A stretch of DNA of 9,217 bases from Spirochaetaceae bacterium (GCA_031258615.1 JAIRMP010000247.1:1-9217); one strand, 5' to 3'. Positions 1 to 6,250 are shown, numbered from the stretch's first letter. Numbers and translations are program-made. The notes: a model not told the origin generated them from the letters alone.

Positions 1-54
1 AGTCCATCGTAATACGGTAGCGTAATGGTGAATGGCGAACCGCCGACAGGGTGG

Positions 55-396
55 CCGTCATTGCGAGGCGGCGGCAACCGCAAAGCGGTTGCCGTAGGAG
101 TTTGCGCCGCAAACTCCTGTCGTTGTTGTGGGGAGTAGCGCAAGCCTCCCGTCATTGCGAGGCGCGTAGCGCCGAAGCACTCCATGCCGGGCAGCCCGGC
201 GAGCAGTGTGGAGTTTGCTACGCAAACTCCTACGGCAACCGCGGAGCGGTTGCCGCGATTGCTTCGCGCCCTGCGGGCGCTCGCAATGACGGTGTCGCAC
301 CAACGGCAGGAACCCGTCGAGCAGGGTGGAGTTTGCCAAAGCAGGCGCGTAGCGCTGCGACGCAAACTCCTATAGCAAGCGCGGCGCGCTTGCTAT
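55..396. repeat. Array of REP-like inverted repeats
   Basis: This gene-free stretch is built from short palindromes. The motif GTCATTGCGAGG occurs at about 58-69 and 151-162, and its inverse CTCGCAATGAC at 280-290. GGCAACCG/CGGTTGCC hairpins lie at 73-93 and 234-254. A GGAGTTTGC/GCAAACTCC palindrome occurs three times: 96-118 (11-nt arms, one-base loop), 210-230, and 328-370 with a longer insert. A last hairpin, ATAGCAAGCGC/GCGCTTGCTAT, is at 372-396. The open frames across it encode low-complexity Arg/Ala-rich strings and are not genes. Repeats of this kind are scattered as extragenic palindromes in many bacterial genomes; their role here is unknown. Spacing is irregular and there are no unique spacers, so it is not a CRISPR array. 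Confidence 0.85.
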
Positions 397-410
397 CCCC
401 CCCCCCCCCC
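397..410. repeat. Poly-C tract (C14)
   Basis: Fourteen consecutive C residues directly follow the last hairpin of the repeat array. No convincing gene covers it. It is one of three G/C mononucleotide runs of 14 or more in this window, and a site where slippage or sequencing-length error is expected. Confidence 0.9.
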
Positions 411-464
411 ATTGGTAAAAGAAAAAGCCTACGGATTACGCTGACTGCGAACCAAAGCTCGCCG

Positions 465-505
465 CAGGTTAAAAGGGTTTTGTCGTGAAAAATCCTTTTA
501 ACCTG
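465..505. repeat. Stem-loop with 12-bp perfect arms
   Basis: CAGGTTAAAAGG (465-476) and CCTTTTAACCTG (494-505) are exact inverted repeats. The stem extends inward through a G-T pair and about four A-T pairs, leaving a short loop near 482-488. It lies about 75 nt downstream of the yedE-type stop. There is no T-run after it on either strand, so it is not a standard intrinsic terminator; it could be a processing element or a protein site. Confidence 0.7.
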
Positions 506-535
506 GGTGATATGCGGCTGCTATATCATTCACGC

Positions 536-593
536 AAAAAAACGCAGGCACAGTGAAGGGCAGACCGCATAGCAAAAAGATTATGCCTCTGCC
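536..593 (-). terminator. Possible terminator of the yedE-type gene
   Basis: On the minus strand GGCAGA (593-588) pairs with TCTGCC (564-559), and GCAT (586-583) with ATGC (570-567), giving a stem that encloses the TAA stop of the transporter gene. A run of seven T follows at 542-536, about 16 nt after the stem, which is farther than usual. The structure is visible; the terminator role is inferred. Confidence 0.35.
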
Positions 594-1666
594 GTCTTTT
601 TGGACGAGCACAAAACGGAAATGAGGAACAGGATTACGAGCCCTGAGATCACCGCAACCTTTCCGTTTAACGGTACGCCATTCGGCGAGGCCGCGATGCC
701 AAAATTGTGGGCCGTTGCCCCGGCGACAATAAACGCTATTACGCAAATGCCCGCGTCTGAATTACCTTCGCCGGACATTATAAGCTGACGGAGCGGGCAG
801 CCCCCAAGCAGAACGGAGCCGTAACCGGCCAGCGCCATCCCCAGGAAATTCCACAGCCATTCCGTATGCGCGATCGGCTGACCGGTAAAACCGGGTTTGA
901 ATTTTCCCAGAACGATGTTTCCGATCAGCGTCACCACAAATATGGTCAGGTAGCCCCAGAACATGGTCGGATTCTTTATCAGGAATACATTCCTTATCCC
1001 TCCGGACATACACAGCCCGCTTTTTTGGACAAATGCCCCTATTATGAGGGCTGTGATTAGGGACAGTGCGATCGGGGCGCGCATGGAACCTACCCCTTCC
1101 GTACTGGATTTTATAAACGCCGGTTTTACAAAGATAAAGACGAGCAGAACGACCACGATCAGCGGGATCACCAGGCCGTTGACCGCCGGCTGCTTTTTTG
1201 CCTGGCCCAGGGAGAAGCCCTTGCGTATAAAAATACTGCCTGCGCCTATGCCGCCCACAAACCCGGCAAGGCCGACTACCGCATTAAGGTCGCCTCCGCC
1301 CAGCCGCAGCATCAGACGTAGCGGGCAGCCCAAAAAGACGAGCGCGCCAATCATCACAAAGAACGCTATCGCAAAGCGTACAAGCGGCGCGGAACCGCCT
1401 TCTCCCTTCCATTCACGCTTTATGAGGGACAGGATGAAGGCCCCCGCGATGAAACCGGCAATTTCCGGCCTTAGGTACTGCACCGCCGCCGCGCTGTCCA
1501 GACCAAGCGCTCCAGCCGTGTCCCGTATAAAACAGGCCGCGCATATCCCCATATTGACAGGGTTGCCAAACTTGGCAAGCAGCAACGCGCATATCCCGAT
1601 CACCAAACCTGTTCCGATAAACCAGTACAACGATCTATCGCGAACCACAACATTTTTTAAAGCCAT
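581..1666 (-). CDS. yedE: YedE-type (YeeE/YedE family) membrane transporter, putative selenium transporter
   Basis: A 361-residue polytopic inner-membrane protein of the YeeE/YedE family. Two half-repeats carry the signatures: GNPVNMGICAACFIRDT at residues 34-50, GCPLRLMLRLGGGDLNA at 113-129, SGLCMSGGIRNVF at about 216-228, and GGCPLRQLIMSGEGNSDA at 288-305. Cysteines C42, C45, C114, C219 and C290 sit in these loops. Around nine hydrophobic segments are visible. The 'MGICAACFIRDTAGALG' form matches the subgroup linked in other genomes to selenium metabolism; related proteins carry thiosulfate. The start at 1666 is chosen because GGAGG (1675-1671) lies four bases upstream; an upstream in-frame ATG at 1720 has no such site and would add a poorly membrane-like 18 residues. 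No selD or yedF-like partner gene is in the window, so the substrate is inferred from family only. Confidence 0.88.
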   Translation of the reverse strand: MALKNVVVRDRSLYWFIGTGLVIGICALLLAKFGNPVNMGICAACFIRDTAGALGLDSAAAVQYLRPEIAGFIAGAFILSLIKREWKGEGGSAPLVRFAIAFFVMIGALVFLGCPLRLMLRLGGGDLNAVVGLAGFVGGIGAGSIFIRKGFSLGQAKKQPAVNGLVIPLIVVVLLVFIFVKPAFIKSSTEGVGSMRAPIALSLITALIIGAFVQKSGLCMSGGIRNVFLIKNPTMFWGYLTIFVVTLIGNIVLGKFKPGFTGQPIAHTEWLWNFLGMALAGYGSVLLGGCPLRQLIMSGEGNSDAGICVIAFIVAGATAHNFGIAASPNGVPLNGKVAVISGLVILFLISVLCSSKKTAEA

Positions 1667-1706
1667 ACTTCCTCCATATTTTTTCCGGTAAAATGTAATT
1701 GCTTTA

Positions 1707-1735
1707 ATTGTAATACACAACTAAAATTCACGCAA
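1707..1735 (-). promoter_or_regulatory. Promoter of the yedE-type gene
   Basis: TTGCGT (1735-1730) is followed after exactly 17 nt by TACAAT (1712-1707), close to the sigma-70 consensus. It would give a leader of about 35 nt that contains the GGAGG site. Confidence 0.55.
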
Positions 1736-1829
1736 TGTTTTTTGTTCTTGTCGCCCGGAGATTTAGGCATGGAACTATGGTAAACGGAAAAGGATGTTTT
1801 GGGAATCAGTGAACAGCCATCCGGAACGC

Positions 1830-1850
1830 CGTCTTTGCGAAGCGTACAAG
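1830..1850. repeat. Dispersed repeat copy (CGTCTTTGCGA... type)
   Basis: This 21-nt stretch, CGTCTTTGCGA followed by AGCGTACAAG, matches 2406-2426 at 19 of 21 positions. It resembles the GTCATTGCGAGG units at 55-292 and is probably a remnant of the same extragenic repeat group. Confidence 0.5.
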
Positions 1851-1865
1851 CCGCAGGGCCAGAGC

Positions 1866-2123
1866 TTACATAGGTATACTTAATTTCCGGTCATAGGCAC
1901 GGATGATATGATTCGCTACAGGAATAGGATAACCCCCTTCATAGGCAGGCGGTGGAATAGGCAAACCTCGTGAAATATCAGATTCCATGCAACCCTCCAG
2001 AGCTTCCTGCGCCATAGCCAACGCTTCCTCATGGGTATTTCCAAAGGTCTGTATATTTGGCATATCCGGAAACTGGACTATAAACATATTCCCTTCTTGT
2101 CCAATTGTGCAATTATGGGTCAT
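1866..2123 (-). CDS. hicB: HicB-family antitoxin
   Basis: An 85-residue protein with the HicB fold signature: a short beta-strand N-terminus, then MFIVQFPDMPNIQTFG and THEEALAMAQEALEGCM, as in the partial RNase-H-like HicB domain. A Pro-rich tail (PIPPPAYEGGYPIPV) follows. HicB proteins neutralise the HicA mRNA interferase and often repress their own promoter. The gene directly follows a hicA remnant, the usual hicAB order. The start is ambiguous: an ATG at 2129 is only 2 nt from AGGAG (2136-2132), whereas the ATG at 2123 is 8 nt away, which is better. The C-terminus (IIRAYDRKLSIPM) lacks any clear DNA-binding helix. The frame is open, so the antitoxin is probably still made although its toxin partner is broken. 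Confidence 0.8.
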   Translation of the reverse strand: MTHNCTIGQEGNMFIVQFPDMPNIQTFGNTHEEALAMAQEALEGCMESDISRGLPIPPPAYEGGYPIPVANHIIRAYDRKLSIPM

Positions 2124-2134
2124 GGTCATATCTC

Positions 2135-2319
2135 CTAATCATTTATCCCGGCTTCTTTGAGTACCCTCTTTTCCAAGAATACCCAAGTCTTTATCGCTGT
2201 GGAAGGGAACAGGAATTGAGCGTTTGCCGTCTTTGGCATAGGTGTGATAAGAACCCTTGATTCTATCCAATCACCCACCCGCACGACTCAAGTTTCATTG
2301 CTATTTCCCTTGCCGTCAT
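2135..2319 (-). pseudogene. hicA: hicA toxin pseudogene with two frameshifts
   Basis: Three minus-strand frames together spell a complete 60-residue HicA. Bases 2319-2272 give MTAREIAMKLESCGWV. After one surplus base, 2270-2163 give a segment beginning LDRIKGSYHTYAKDGKRS and containing IPVPFHSDKDLG. After a second surplus base, 2161-2135 give LKEAGIND and a stop. HicA is an mRNA interferase with a double-stranded RNA-binding-like fold; the family pattern GW-LDR-KGSHH-Y...VP-H-KDL...AG is clear. The position of the first His in GSHH is Tyr here (GSYHTY), which may have removed the catalytic residue. The hicB Shine-Dalgarno overlaps its stop. Neither frameshift lies in a homopolymer, so sequencing error at both is unlikely. 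No single frame runs through, so it is missed by ORF calling. Confidence 0.8.
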
Positions 2320-2325
2320 AAATTT

Positions 2326-2356
2326 TATATAAAATATATATGTATTTTATTGTCAA
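2326..2356 (-). promoter_or_regulatory. Promoter of the hicAB remnant, leaderless type
   Basis: A perfect TTGACA (2356-2351) precedes an AT-only stretch with TATATA at 2331-2326, exactly 6 nt before the hicA ATG (2319). The 19-nt spacer is long; other AT hexamers in the run would give 17 or 18 nt. No Shine-Dalgarno precedes hicA, so transcription may begin at or next to the start codon. Confidence 0.5.
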
Positions 2357-2405
2357 GAGGCGAGTGTTGTATAACAGCAGTTTTATTTTTTGATTTGGAC
2401 ACGGT

Positions 2406-2479
2406 CGTCTTTGCGAGGAGTACAAGTCGCCTCCGGCGGCTTGCCGCTGTAGGCCGCGCCGCTGGCAGCCGGCTACAGC
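2406..2479. repeat. REP-like palindromic element overlapping the priA stop
   Basis: It opens with CGTCTTTGCGAGGAGTACAAG (written here as a 21-nt unit similar to 1830-1850), continues through CCTCCGGCGGCTTGCCG, and ends in a hairpin with arms GCTGTAG (2446-2452) and CTACAGC (2473-2479). The second arm contains the priA stop codon (CTG TAG read on the minus strand). Position just past the gene suggests a role in 3'-end formation, but no T-run follows on the minus strand. Confidence 0.5.
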
Positions 2480-4464
2480 ATACTTACGGGGTCGACATCG
2501 ACCTCGGTGTAGACGGCGGGGTCCCTACCCTGTTCGCAGGCGGCAAGCGCCTTGCCGGCAGCCGCGTGGAGGCTTGCCATGTTTCCGCCGCGGAGCAAAA
2601 GCTGCATACGGTAGTTGCCAGCGATGAGAGAGACGGGACATTCGGCGGGGCCGAGAATGCCGGCGTCAGGCGGGAGAAATCTCCGGCAAAACTCGAAAAG
2701 ACGGTGGGCGGCGGCTGCCGCCTTGCCGGGATCACGGCTTCTCAGCGTAAAACGGATCAGGCGGGAGTAAGGCGGAAAGCCGAGTTCCCTACGCTGTTCC
2801 AGTTCGGCGGCGAAGAAACCTTCCACATCAAGGGCGCAGGCGCGGACTATGACGGGATCGTTGGGGCGCAGTGTCTGGACGAGCACCTTCCCGTCCGGGA
2901 AGTAGCGCCCCGCCCTGCCGGCGACCTGCACGAGCAGGGAGAACGTGCGCTCGGCGGCGCGAAAGTCCGGCAGGTGAAGGCCGGTATCGGCGAGCACGAC
3001 GCCCACAAGCCGCACGCCGGGAAAGTTGAGCCCCTTAGCCACCATCTGCGTCCCCAGAAGCAGGTCTACCGCGCCTGAGCGGAACATGGCAAGGCTCTCC
3101 TCAAGGCCGCCGCCCTTCTTCGCCGCCGTATCCGCGTCAACACGCCGTATACGCAGATCGGGAAAGGCGCGGCGAACCTCCTCCTCAATCATCTCGGTGC
3201 CGAAGCCCCTAAAGCCGGCTTCGAGCGAGCCGCAGGAGGGGCAGGCGCGGGGCGGGGCGGTCTCGTAGCCGCAGTAATGGCAGAGGGCGCGGCTTTTCGC
3301 CTTATGCCAGGTGAGCGAAACGGAGCAATGTTTGCAGGTCAGCTCAAACCCGCAGTTGCCGCAGTGGTAGAAGTACGCGAACCCGCGCCGGTTGAGGAAT
3401 AGTATCGTCTGCCGCCCCATGTTCGCCGTCTCGCGGATAGCCTCTTTCAGCTCCCGCGAAAGGCAGCCTGGGCTCTGCGCCAGGCTCAGCGCTTTAATTT
3501 CGGGGATTGAGCCGCCGGAAAGCCGCGCGCTCAGGCGGAGACGGCGGATTTTCCCGTCCTCCATCAGCTTCCACGCCTCGGCGGAGGGCGTGGCCGAGCC
3601 CATCACGAGCGCTGCGCCGCTGGTCGCGCAGCGCTTCATGGCGACCTGCCGCCCATGGTAGCGCGGCGCGCTGCCGGACTTGTACGAGCCGTCATGCTCC
3701 TCGTCGATTATAACGAGGCCCAGGTTCCTTACCGGGGCGAAGACAGCGCTGCGCGGGCCCACTACGATCGGCGCGTCCCCACTACGTATCCTCACCCACT
3801 CGGCAAGCCGCTGGGAGGATGTCAGCTTTGAATGGAGGGTGGCCGCCCTGCCGCCGAAGCGCTTCCCTATCGCCTCGGCGGTCTGGCGGCTCAGCGCGAT
3901 CTCAGGGACAAGGTAGATGACGGACTTCCCCCTGGCCAGCATGAACTCGGCTGCCCGCAGGAAGACCTCGGTCTTGCCTGAGCCGGTGATGCCGTACAGG
4001 TAGAAGGGCGGCCCCCCGGCCTGACTGGAGGTTATCGCGGACAGGGCGGCCTCCTGCTCGGCGGAGAGCTCCAGCGCGGCGGGGGCGACTCCCTCGCCCT
4101 CCATATCGTCCGCCCCGAACGACGCGAAGGCCGATGCCCGCCTGCCGGACGGGAGCATGGCGGCGAGCGCCTCACCCGTCGAGCAGAAGTAGTACGAGGC
4201 CATCCACTCGGCAAGCGCGAGGTCATCCTCCCCGAAAACCGGGTCCTTGTCCACGATGCGGCGCACTGTTTTTATCCTGGAGCTTTCTATGCCGGCGGGC
4301 GCTTCGCCGGAGACGGAGATGACAAAGCCGACCGCCTGCCTCCTCCCCAGGTCAGCCGCCGCCCGTTTGCCCACCGCCCCTTCGCCTGCCGGGAGGTCAC
4401 GGTACGTGAAAGCCTGTTTTACCGGTATGTCGAACAGCAGGCTAAGGTAACGTTCACGGATCAT
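2473..4464 (-). CDS. priA: Primosomal protein N' (PriA), replication restart helicase
   Basis: PriA is a 3'-5' superfamily 2 DNA helicase that reloads the replisome at stalled forks. All hallmarks are present in 663 residues: an N-terminal 3'-end-binding region (about 1-100), Walker A GITGSGKT (158-165), DEEH box (254-257), GSATPS (289-294), eight zinc-binding cysteines in two clusters (C368, C371, C377, C380, C395, C398, C408, C411), QMVAKGLNFPGV (473-484), and the motif VI arginine region QVAGRAGR (513-520). It ends EVDVDPVSML, the usual PriA terminus. It is somewhat shorter than the E. coli protein (732). The start is supported by the N-terminal match (LSLLFDIPVKQAFTYR) and by a -10-like TACAGT 6 nt upstream; there is no Shine-Dalgarno. 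The gene is visibly GC-richer than the toxin-antitoxin islands on either side. Confidence 0.97.
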   Translation of the reverse strand: MIRERYLSLLFDIPVKQAFTYRDLPAGEGAVGKRAAADLGRRQAVGFVISVSGEAPAGIESSRIKTVRRIVDKDPVFGEDDLALAEWMASYYFCSTGEALAAMLPSGRRASAFASFGADDMEGEGVAPAALELSAEQEAALSAITSSQAGGPPFYLYGITGSGKTEVFLRAAEFMLARGKSVIYLVPEIALSRQTAEAIGKRFGGRAATLHSKLTSSQRLAEWVRIRSGDAPIVVGPRSAVFAPVRNLGLVIIDEEHDGSYKSGSAPRYHGRQVAMKRCATSGAALVMGSATPSAEAWKLMEDGKIRRLRLSARLSGGSIPEIKALSLAQSPGCLSRELKEAIRETANMGRQTILFLNRRGFAYFYHCGNCGFELTCKHCSVSLTWHKAKSRALCHYCGYETAPPRACPSCGSLEAGFRGFGTEMIEEEVRRAFPDLRIRRVDADTAAKKGGGLEESLAMFRSGAVDLLLGTQMVAKGLNFPGVRLVGVVLADTGLHLPDFRAAERTFSLLVQVAGRAGRYFPDGKVLVQTLRPNDPVIVRACALDVEGFFAAELEQRRELGFPPYSRLIRFTLRSRDPGKAAAAAHRLFEFCRRFLPPDAGILGPAECPVSLIAGNYRMQLLLRGGNMASLHAAAGKALAACEQGRDPAVYTEVDVDPVSML

Positions 4465-4470
4465 GCGATA

Positions 4471-4500
4471 ACTGTAACAAAAACGTGGAGAAATTTAAGC
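4471..4500 (-). promoter_or_regulatory. priA promoter, leaderless type, shared with the glycosylase gene
   Basis: GCTTAA (4500-4495), 18 nt, TACAGT (4476-4471), then 6 nt to the ATG. The same arrangement, at identical spacing, precedes the uracil-DNA glycosylase gene. The -35 is far from TTGACA, so the -10 is the better supported part. Confidence 0.5.
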
Positions 4501-4523
4501 GGACGGAGCGGAGCAGGCCGTCC
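4501..4523 (-). terminator. Stem-loop after the toxin-antitoxin remnant
   Basis: GGACGG (4523-4518) and CCGTCC (4506-4501) form a 6-bp GC stem with an 11-nt loop, starting one base after the stop of the HigA-like remnant. What follows (GCTTAAATTT) is only weakly T-rich and is also the priA promoter. It could separate the toxin-antitoxin transcript from priA. Confidence 0.35.
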
Positions 4524-4524
4524 C

Positions 4525-4684
4525 TCAAAAAATGGTATGCAGGCGAAGCTCCGCGCTTACCGGGGCGGCCTTATGCGGATACTTTTTTTCAATCTTCAGG
4601 CTGAAGCCTGAGATGGTCAAGTACCTTTACAACTGTTAAAAATGACGGGTTTCCCTCTTCTGAGGCAGCCGGGGGTTTACCTAA
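4525..4684 (-). pseudogene. C-terminal remnant of a HigA-type (addiction module antidote) antitoxin, frameshifted
   Basis: On the minus strand, from 4684, one frame reads LGKPPAASEEGNPSFLTV and on through VKVLDHLRLQ. The next frame, after one surplus base near 4604, continues LKIEKKYPHKAAPVSAEL and ends RLHTIF with a TGA at 4527-4525. The core 'S-EGNP-F-T--KVL--L-L-L-IE' matches the C-terminal half of HigA-like, HI1420-family antidote proteins, whose helix-turn-helix N-terminus is missing here. It follows directly on the PIN toxin remnant, as if a deletion had joined two addiction modules. The family match is by eye from a short stretch, so I am only moderately sure. Confidence 0.5.
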
Positions 4685-4685
4685 T

Positions 4686-4860
4686 TTAATTATTAACTAT
4701 TTCTATAAATTCTCTCGGTGTTATTATATTCCATTAGTACATTATTATCATATACTATTCCTATTGTTCCGTTCAATACAAGCCCCAATATTTTCGCGGG
4801 TAAACTTTGTGGACACAATAAGGCGGATACAATTACATTCGTATCTAGTACTATTTTCAT
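4686..4860 (-). pseudogene. PIN-domain toxin remnant with internal deletion
   Basis: Starting at an ATG that overlaps the antitoxin stop (ATGA, 4860-4857), the frame reads MKIVLDTNVIVSALL...LPAKILGLVLNGTIGIVYDN and reaches MEY at about residue 45. This is the N-terminus of PIN-family (COG1569-like) toxins with the first catalytic Asp (LDTN). The frame then ends at residue 55 (TAA 4695-4693). One base over, from 4730, the sequence reads NIITPREFIEIVNN and a stop (4688-4686), which resembles the conserved C-terminal tail (I-(S/T)PREFLE) of the same family. Intact members are about 130-140 residues, so the middle, including the later acidic active-site residues, appears deleted. The product should be inactive as a nuclease. 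Confidence 0.7.
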
Positions 4861-5144
4861 CTTTTACGCGCTTTTCTGGACAGTTTTATTTCTTCATTTA
4901 TCTCCTCCAATGTTATTTTATCCAGTCCATTTTTTATCGCCTGTTGCTGTATCGATTTTACAGCGTTTATTGCTTTTGCCCTACGTACTGCCGATAAAGT
5001 ATCTTCCAAAGTTTTATCGCTCAGTGGGGTTAGCAAAGCAATTGGTTTTCCATTATTTGTTATAACCATTTCCTGTTCTTCAGGTAATGTTTTCCAAATA
5101 TTAGCCGAAGATGACCTAAAATCTCTTACTGAAACAAATTTCAT
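4857..5144 (-). CDS. Phd/YefM-type antitoxin
   Basis: A 95-residue antitoxin. MKFVSVRDFRSSSANIWKTL followed by VITNNGKPIALLTPL is the Phd/YefM fold: an N-terminal DNA-binding part that normally represses the operon, then a charged helical C-terminus (about 50-95, ending LSRKARKR) that would wrap the toxin. The start at 5144 has GGGAG (5156-5152) 7 nt upstream; an in-frame ATG at 5186 lies inside the promoter and is rejected. The stop overlaps the toxin ATG by ATGA, so the two genes were translationally coupled. The frame is intact while the toxin is not, so this is now an antitoxin without a functional partner in the window. Confidence 0.85.
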   Translation of the reverse strand: MKFVSVRDFRSSSANIWKTLPEEQEMVITNNGKPIALLTPLSDKTLEDTLSAVRRAKAINAVKSIQQQAIKNGLDKITLEEINEEIKLSRKARKR

Positions 5145-5164
5145 ATAAAAACTCCCATAAAATT

Positions 5165-5193
5165 GTAATACAACAATGTCATACATTTGTCAA
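5165..5193 (-). promoter_or_regulatory. Promoter of the phd-PIN module
   Basis: A perfect TTGACA (5193-5188), a 17-nt spacer, and TATTAC (5170-5165) as a modest -10. The -10 lies inside a small inverted repeat, ATTGT (5162-5166) and ACAAT (5172-5176), a plausible site for autorepression by the antitoxin. Confidence 0.45.
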
Positions 5194-5281
5194 CACACAA
5201 TTTTGAGAAAATTTTTGGCATTGCGCATAACGTTCCGGCTGTTTGCGACGCACATTGTGAAGGTGGAAGCTCCCCAAAAAA

Positions 5282-6187
5282 TTAAATGCCCCGCGCCCGG
5301 CGGAGTTCGGCGGTTTCCGCTGCGTAACCCGGATCGATACCGGCAAGGCGGCGGCAGAGGGCCTTGAGGTCTTCCCAGGCAAACTTTTTCTGCGATTCGT
5401 CCCGCAGCAGGTAGCTTGGGTGGAAGGTCGGGAGCAGCGGAATGCCCCGGTAGCTTTTCCAGTTACCGCGCAGGCGGGTTATCCCTTCGTCCGTGCCGAG
5501 CAGGGTCTTTACCGGCACCTTGCCAACCGTCAGTATCACCGGAGGCCGGAGCGCGGCAAGCTGCCGTTCAAAAAACGGGAGGCAGGCCGCGGTCTCCTCC
5601 GGCAGCGGGTCACGGTTGCCGGGCGGCCTGCACTTTATCACGTTGGCTATAAAACAGTTCCTGTTCCGGTCAAGCCCGATCGAAAGCAGCATCTGGTCAA
5701 GAAGCCGCCCCGCCGCGCCGACAAAAGGCCGCCCGCTTGAGTCCTCGTCCGCACCGGGCCCCTCCCCCACCACAAGCGCGAGCGGCCTCTGCGCCCCTTC
5801 GCCGGGGACAGCCTTTATCCGCGTCGCGCATAGGCCGCACAGCGTACACTCCCGCACACAGGCGGCAACCTCCTCAAGCTCCGCCATAGTGTTTTCCACG
5901 GCGCTTTCGGCAGGCAGGGGCGTTCCGTTCCCAACAGAGCTCTCCTCCATGAGGGGGGCGCTGTTTCCGGACATTTTGCGGCATACCGCCGCATCATCGC
6001 CGCGCCCCCCTACGCCCGCGCACGGCTGCGGGCTACCCCCCAATTCGGGGCCTGGTACGACTTCCGCCGCCGGGCTAACGTTACAAACGTCAAAGTTGTA
6101 GCGCGCCGGCTCTTTATAACCGGTCGTCAAAAAACCGTAAGCCGTGTCAAGAAAACGGGCCAAACCCGCCTGCTGTTCCTCCGTCAT
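5282..6187 (-). CDS. Family 4 (Fe-S cluster) uracil-DNA glycosylase
   Basis: This enzyme removes uracil from DNA, starting base-excision repair. The catalytic domain occupies about residues 105-280 of 301: cluster cysteines C114 and C117 (ECTLCGLC), motif GEGPGADEDSSGRPFVG (141-157), NVIKCRPPGNRDP with C186, C202 in ACLPFFERQ, and HPSYLLR (256-262). These four Cys and the motif order fit the thermophile-type family 4 with a [4Fe-4S] cluster. The first 105 residues are a Pro/Gly/Ala-rich, probably flexible extension beyond the usual length of about 200. The start at 6187 is chosen because a TACAGT hexamer lies exactly 6 nt upstream in the same arrangement as at priA; there is no Shine-Dalgarno. 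An in-frame ATG at 6211 would overlap that promoter. Confidence 0.9.
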   Translation of the reverse strand: MTEEQQAGLARFLDTAYGFLTTGYKEPARYNFDVCNVSPAAEVVPGPELGGSPQPCAGVGGRGDDAAVCRKMSGNSAPLMEESSVGNGTPLPAESAVENTMAELEEVAACVRECTLCGLCATRIKAVPGEGAQRPLALVVGEGPGADEDSSGRPFVGAAGRLLDQMLLSIGLDRNRNCFIANVIKCRPPGNRDPLPEETAACLPFFERQLAALRPPVILTVGKVPVKTLLGTDEGITRLRGNWKSYRGIPLLPTFHPSYLLRDESQKKFAWEDLKALCRRLAGIDPGYAAETAELRRARGI

Positions 6188-6193
6188 ACATAA

Positions 6194-6223
6194 ACTGTAG
6201 CAAAAAAACAAAAAAAATTAAGC
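6194..6223 (-). promoter_or_regulatory. Promoter of the glycosylase gene, leaderless type
   Basis: GCTTAA (6223-6218), 18 nt of nearly pure T, TACAGT (6199-6194), and 6 nt to ATG. This aligns base for base, without gaps, with the priA upstream region (both 39 nt from GCTTAA through ATG). Confidence 0.5.
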
Positions 6224-6250
6224 TCCGGCGGGCCAGGCAGACCGGCCTGC

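Noticed and set aside
55..396. CRISPR array
   Set aside because: Repeat units differ in length and order, spacing is irregular, and no unique spacers or cas genes are present.
51..488. Open frames in the left repeat region
   Set aside because: They translate palindromic repeats (strings such as HCEARSAEALHAG), have no ribosome site and cross the C14 run.
963..1691. A 242-codon plus-strand open frame opposite the yedE-type gene
   Set aside because: It is the antisense of a clear membrane transporter; its product is Pro/Ser/Arg-rich with no recognisable motif.
2257..3078. A 273-codon plus-strand open frame opposite the end of priA
   Set aside because: It lies mostly antisense to priA and begins in the hicA remnant and repeat region; it arises from the high GC content.
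4596..4611. TCAGGCT/AGCCTGA hairpin as a terminator
   Set aside because: It falls inside the HigA-like remnant, and no T-run follows it on the minus strand; the upstream T7 on plus precedes the hairpin.
4718..5065. A plus-strand hydrophobic open frame of 115 codons
   Set aside because: It is antisense to the Phd antitoxin and PIN remnant; its hydrophobic look comes from AT-rich Lys/Asn/Ile codons read backwards.
5493..6101. A 202-codon plus-strand frame opposite the glycosylase
   Set aside because: Low-complexity Ser/Pro/Arg product antisense to a well-supported enzyme gene.
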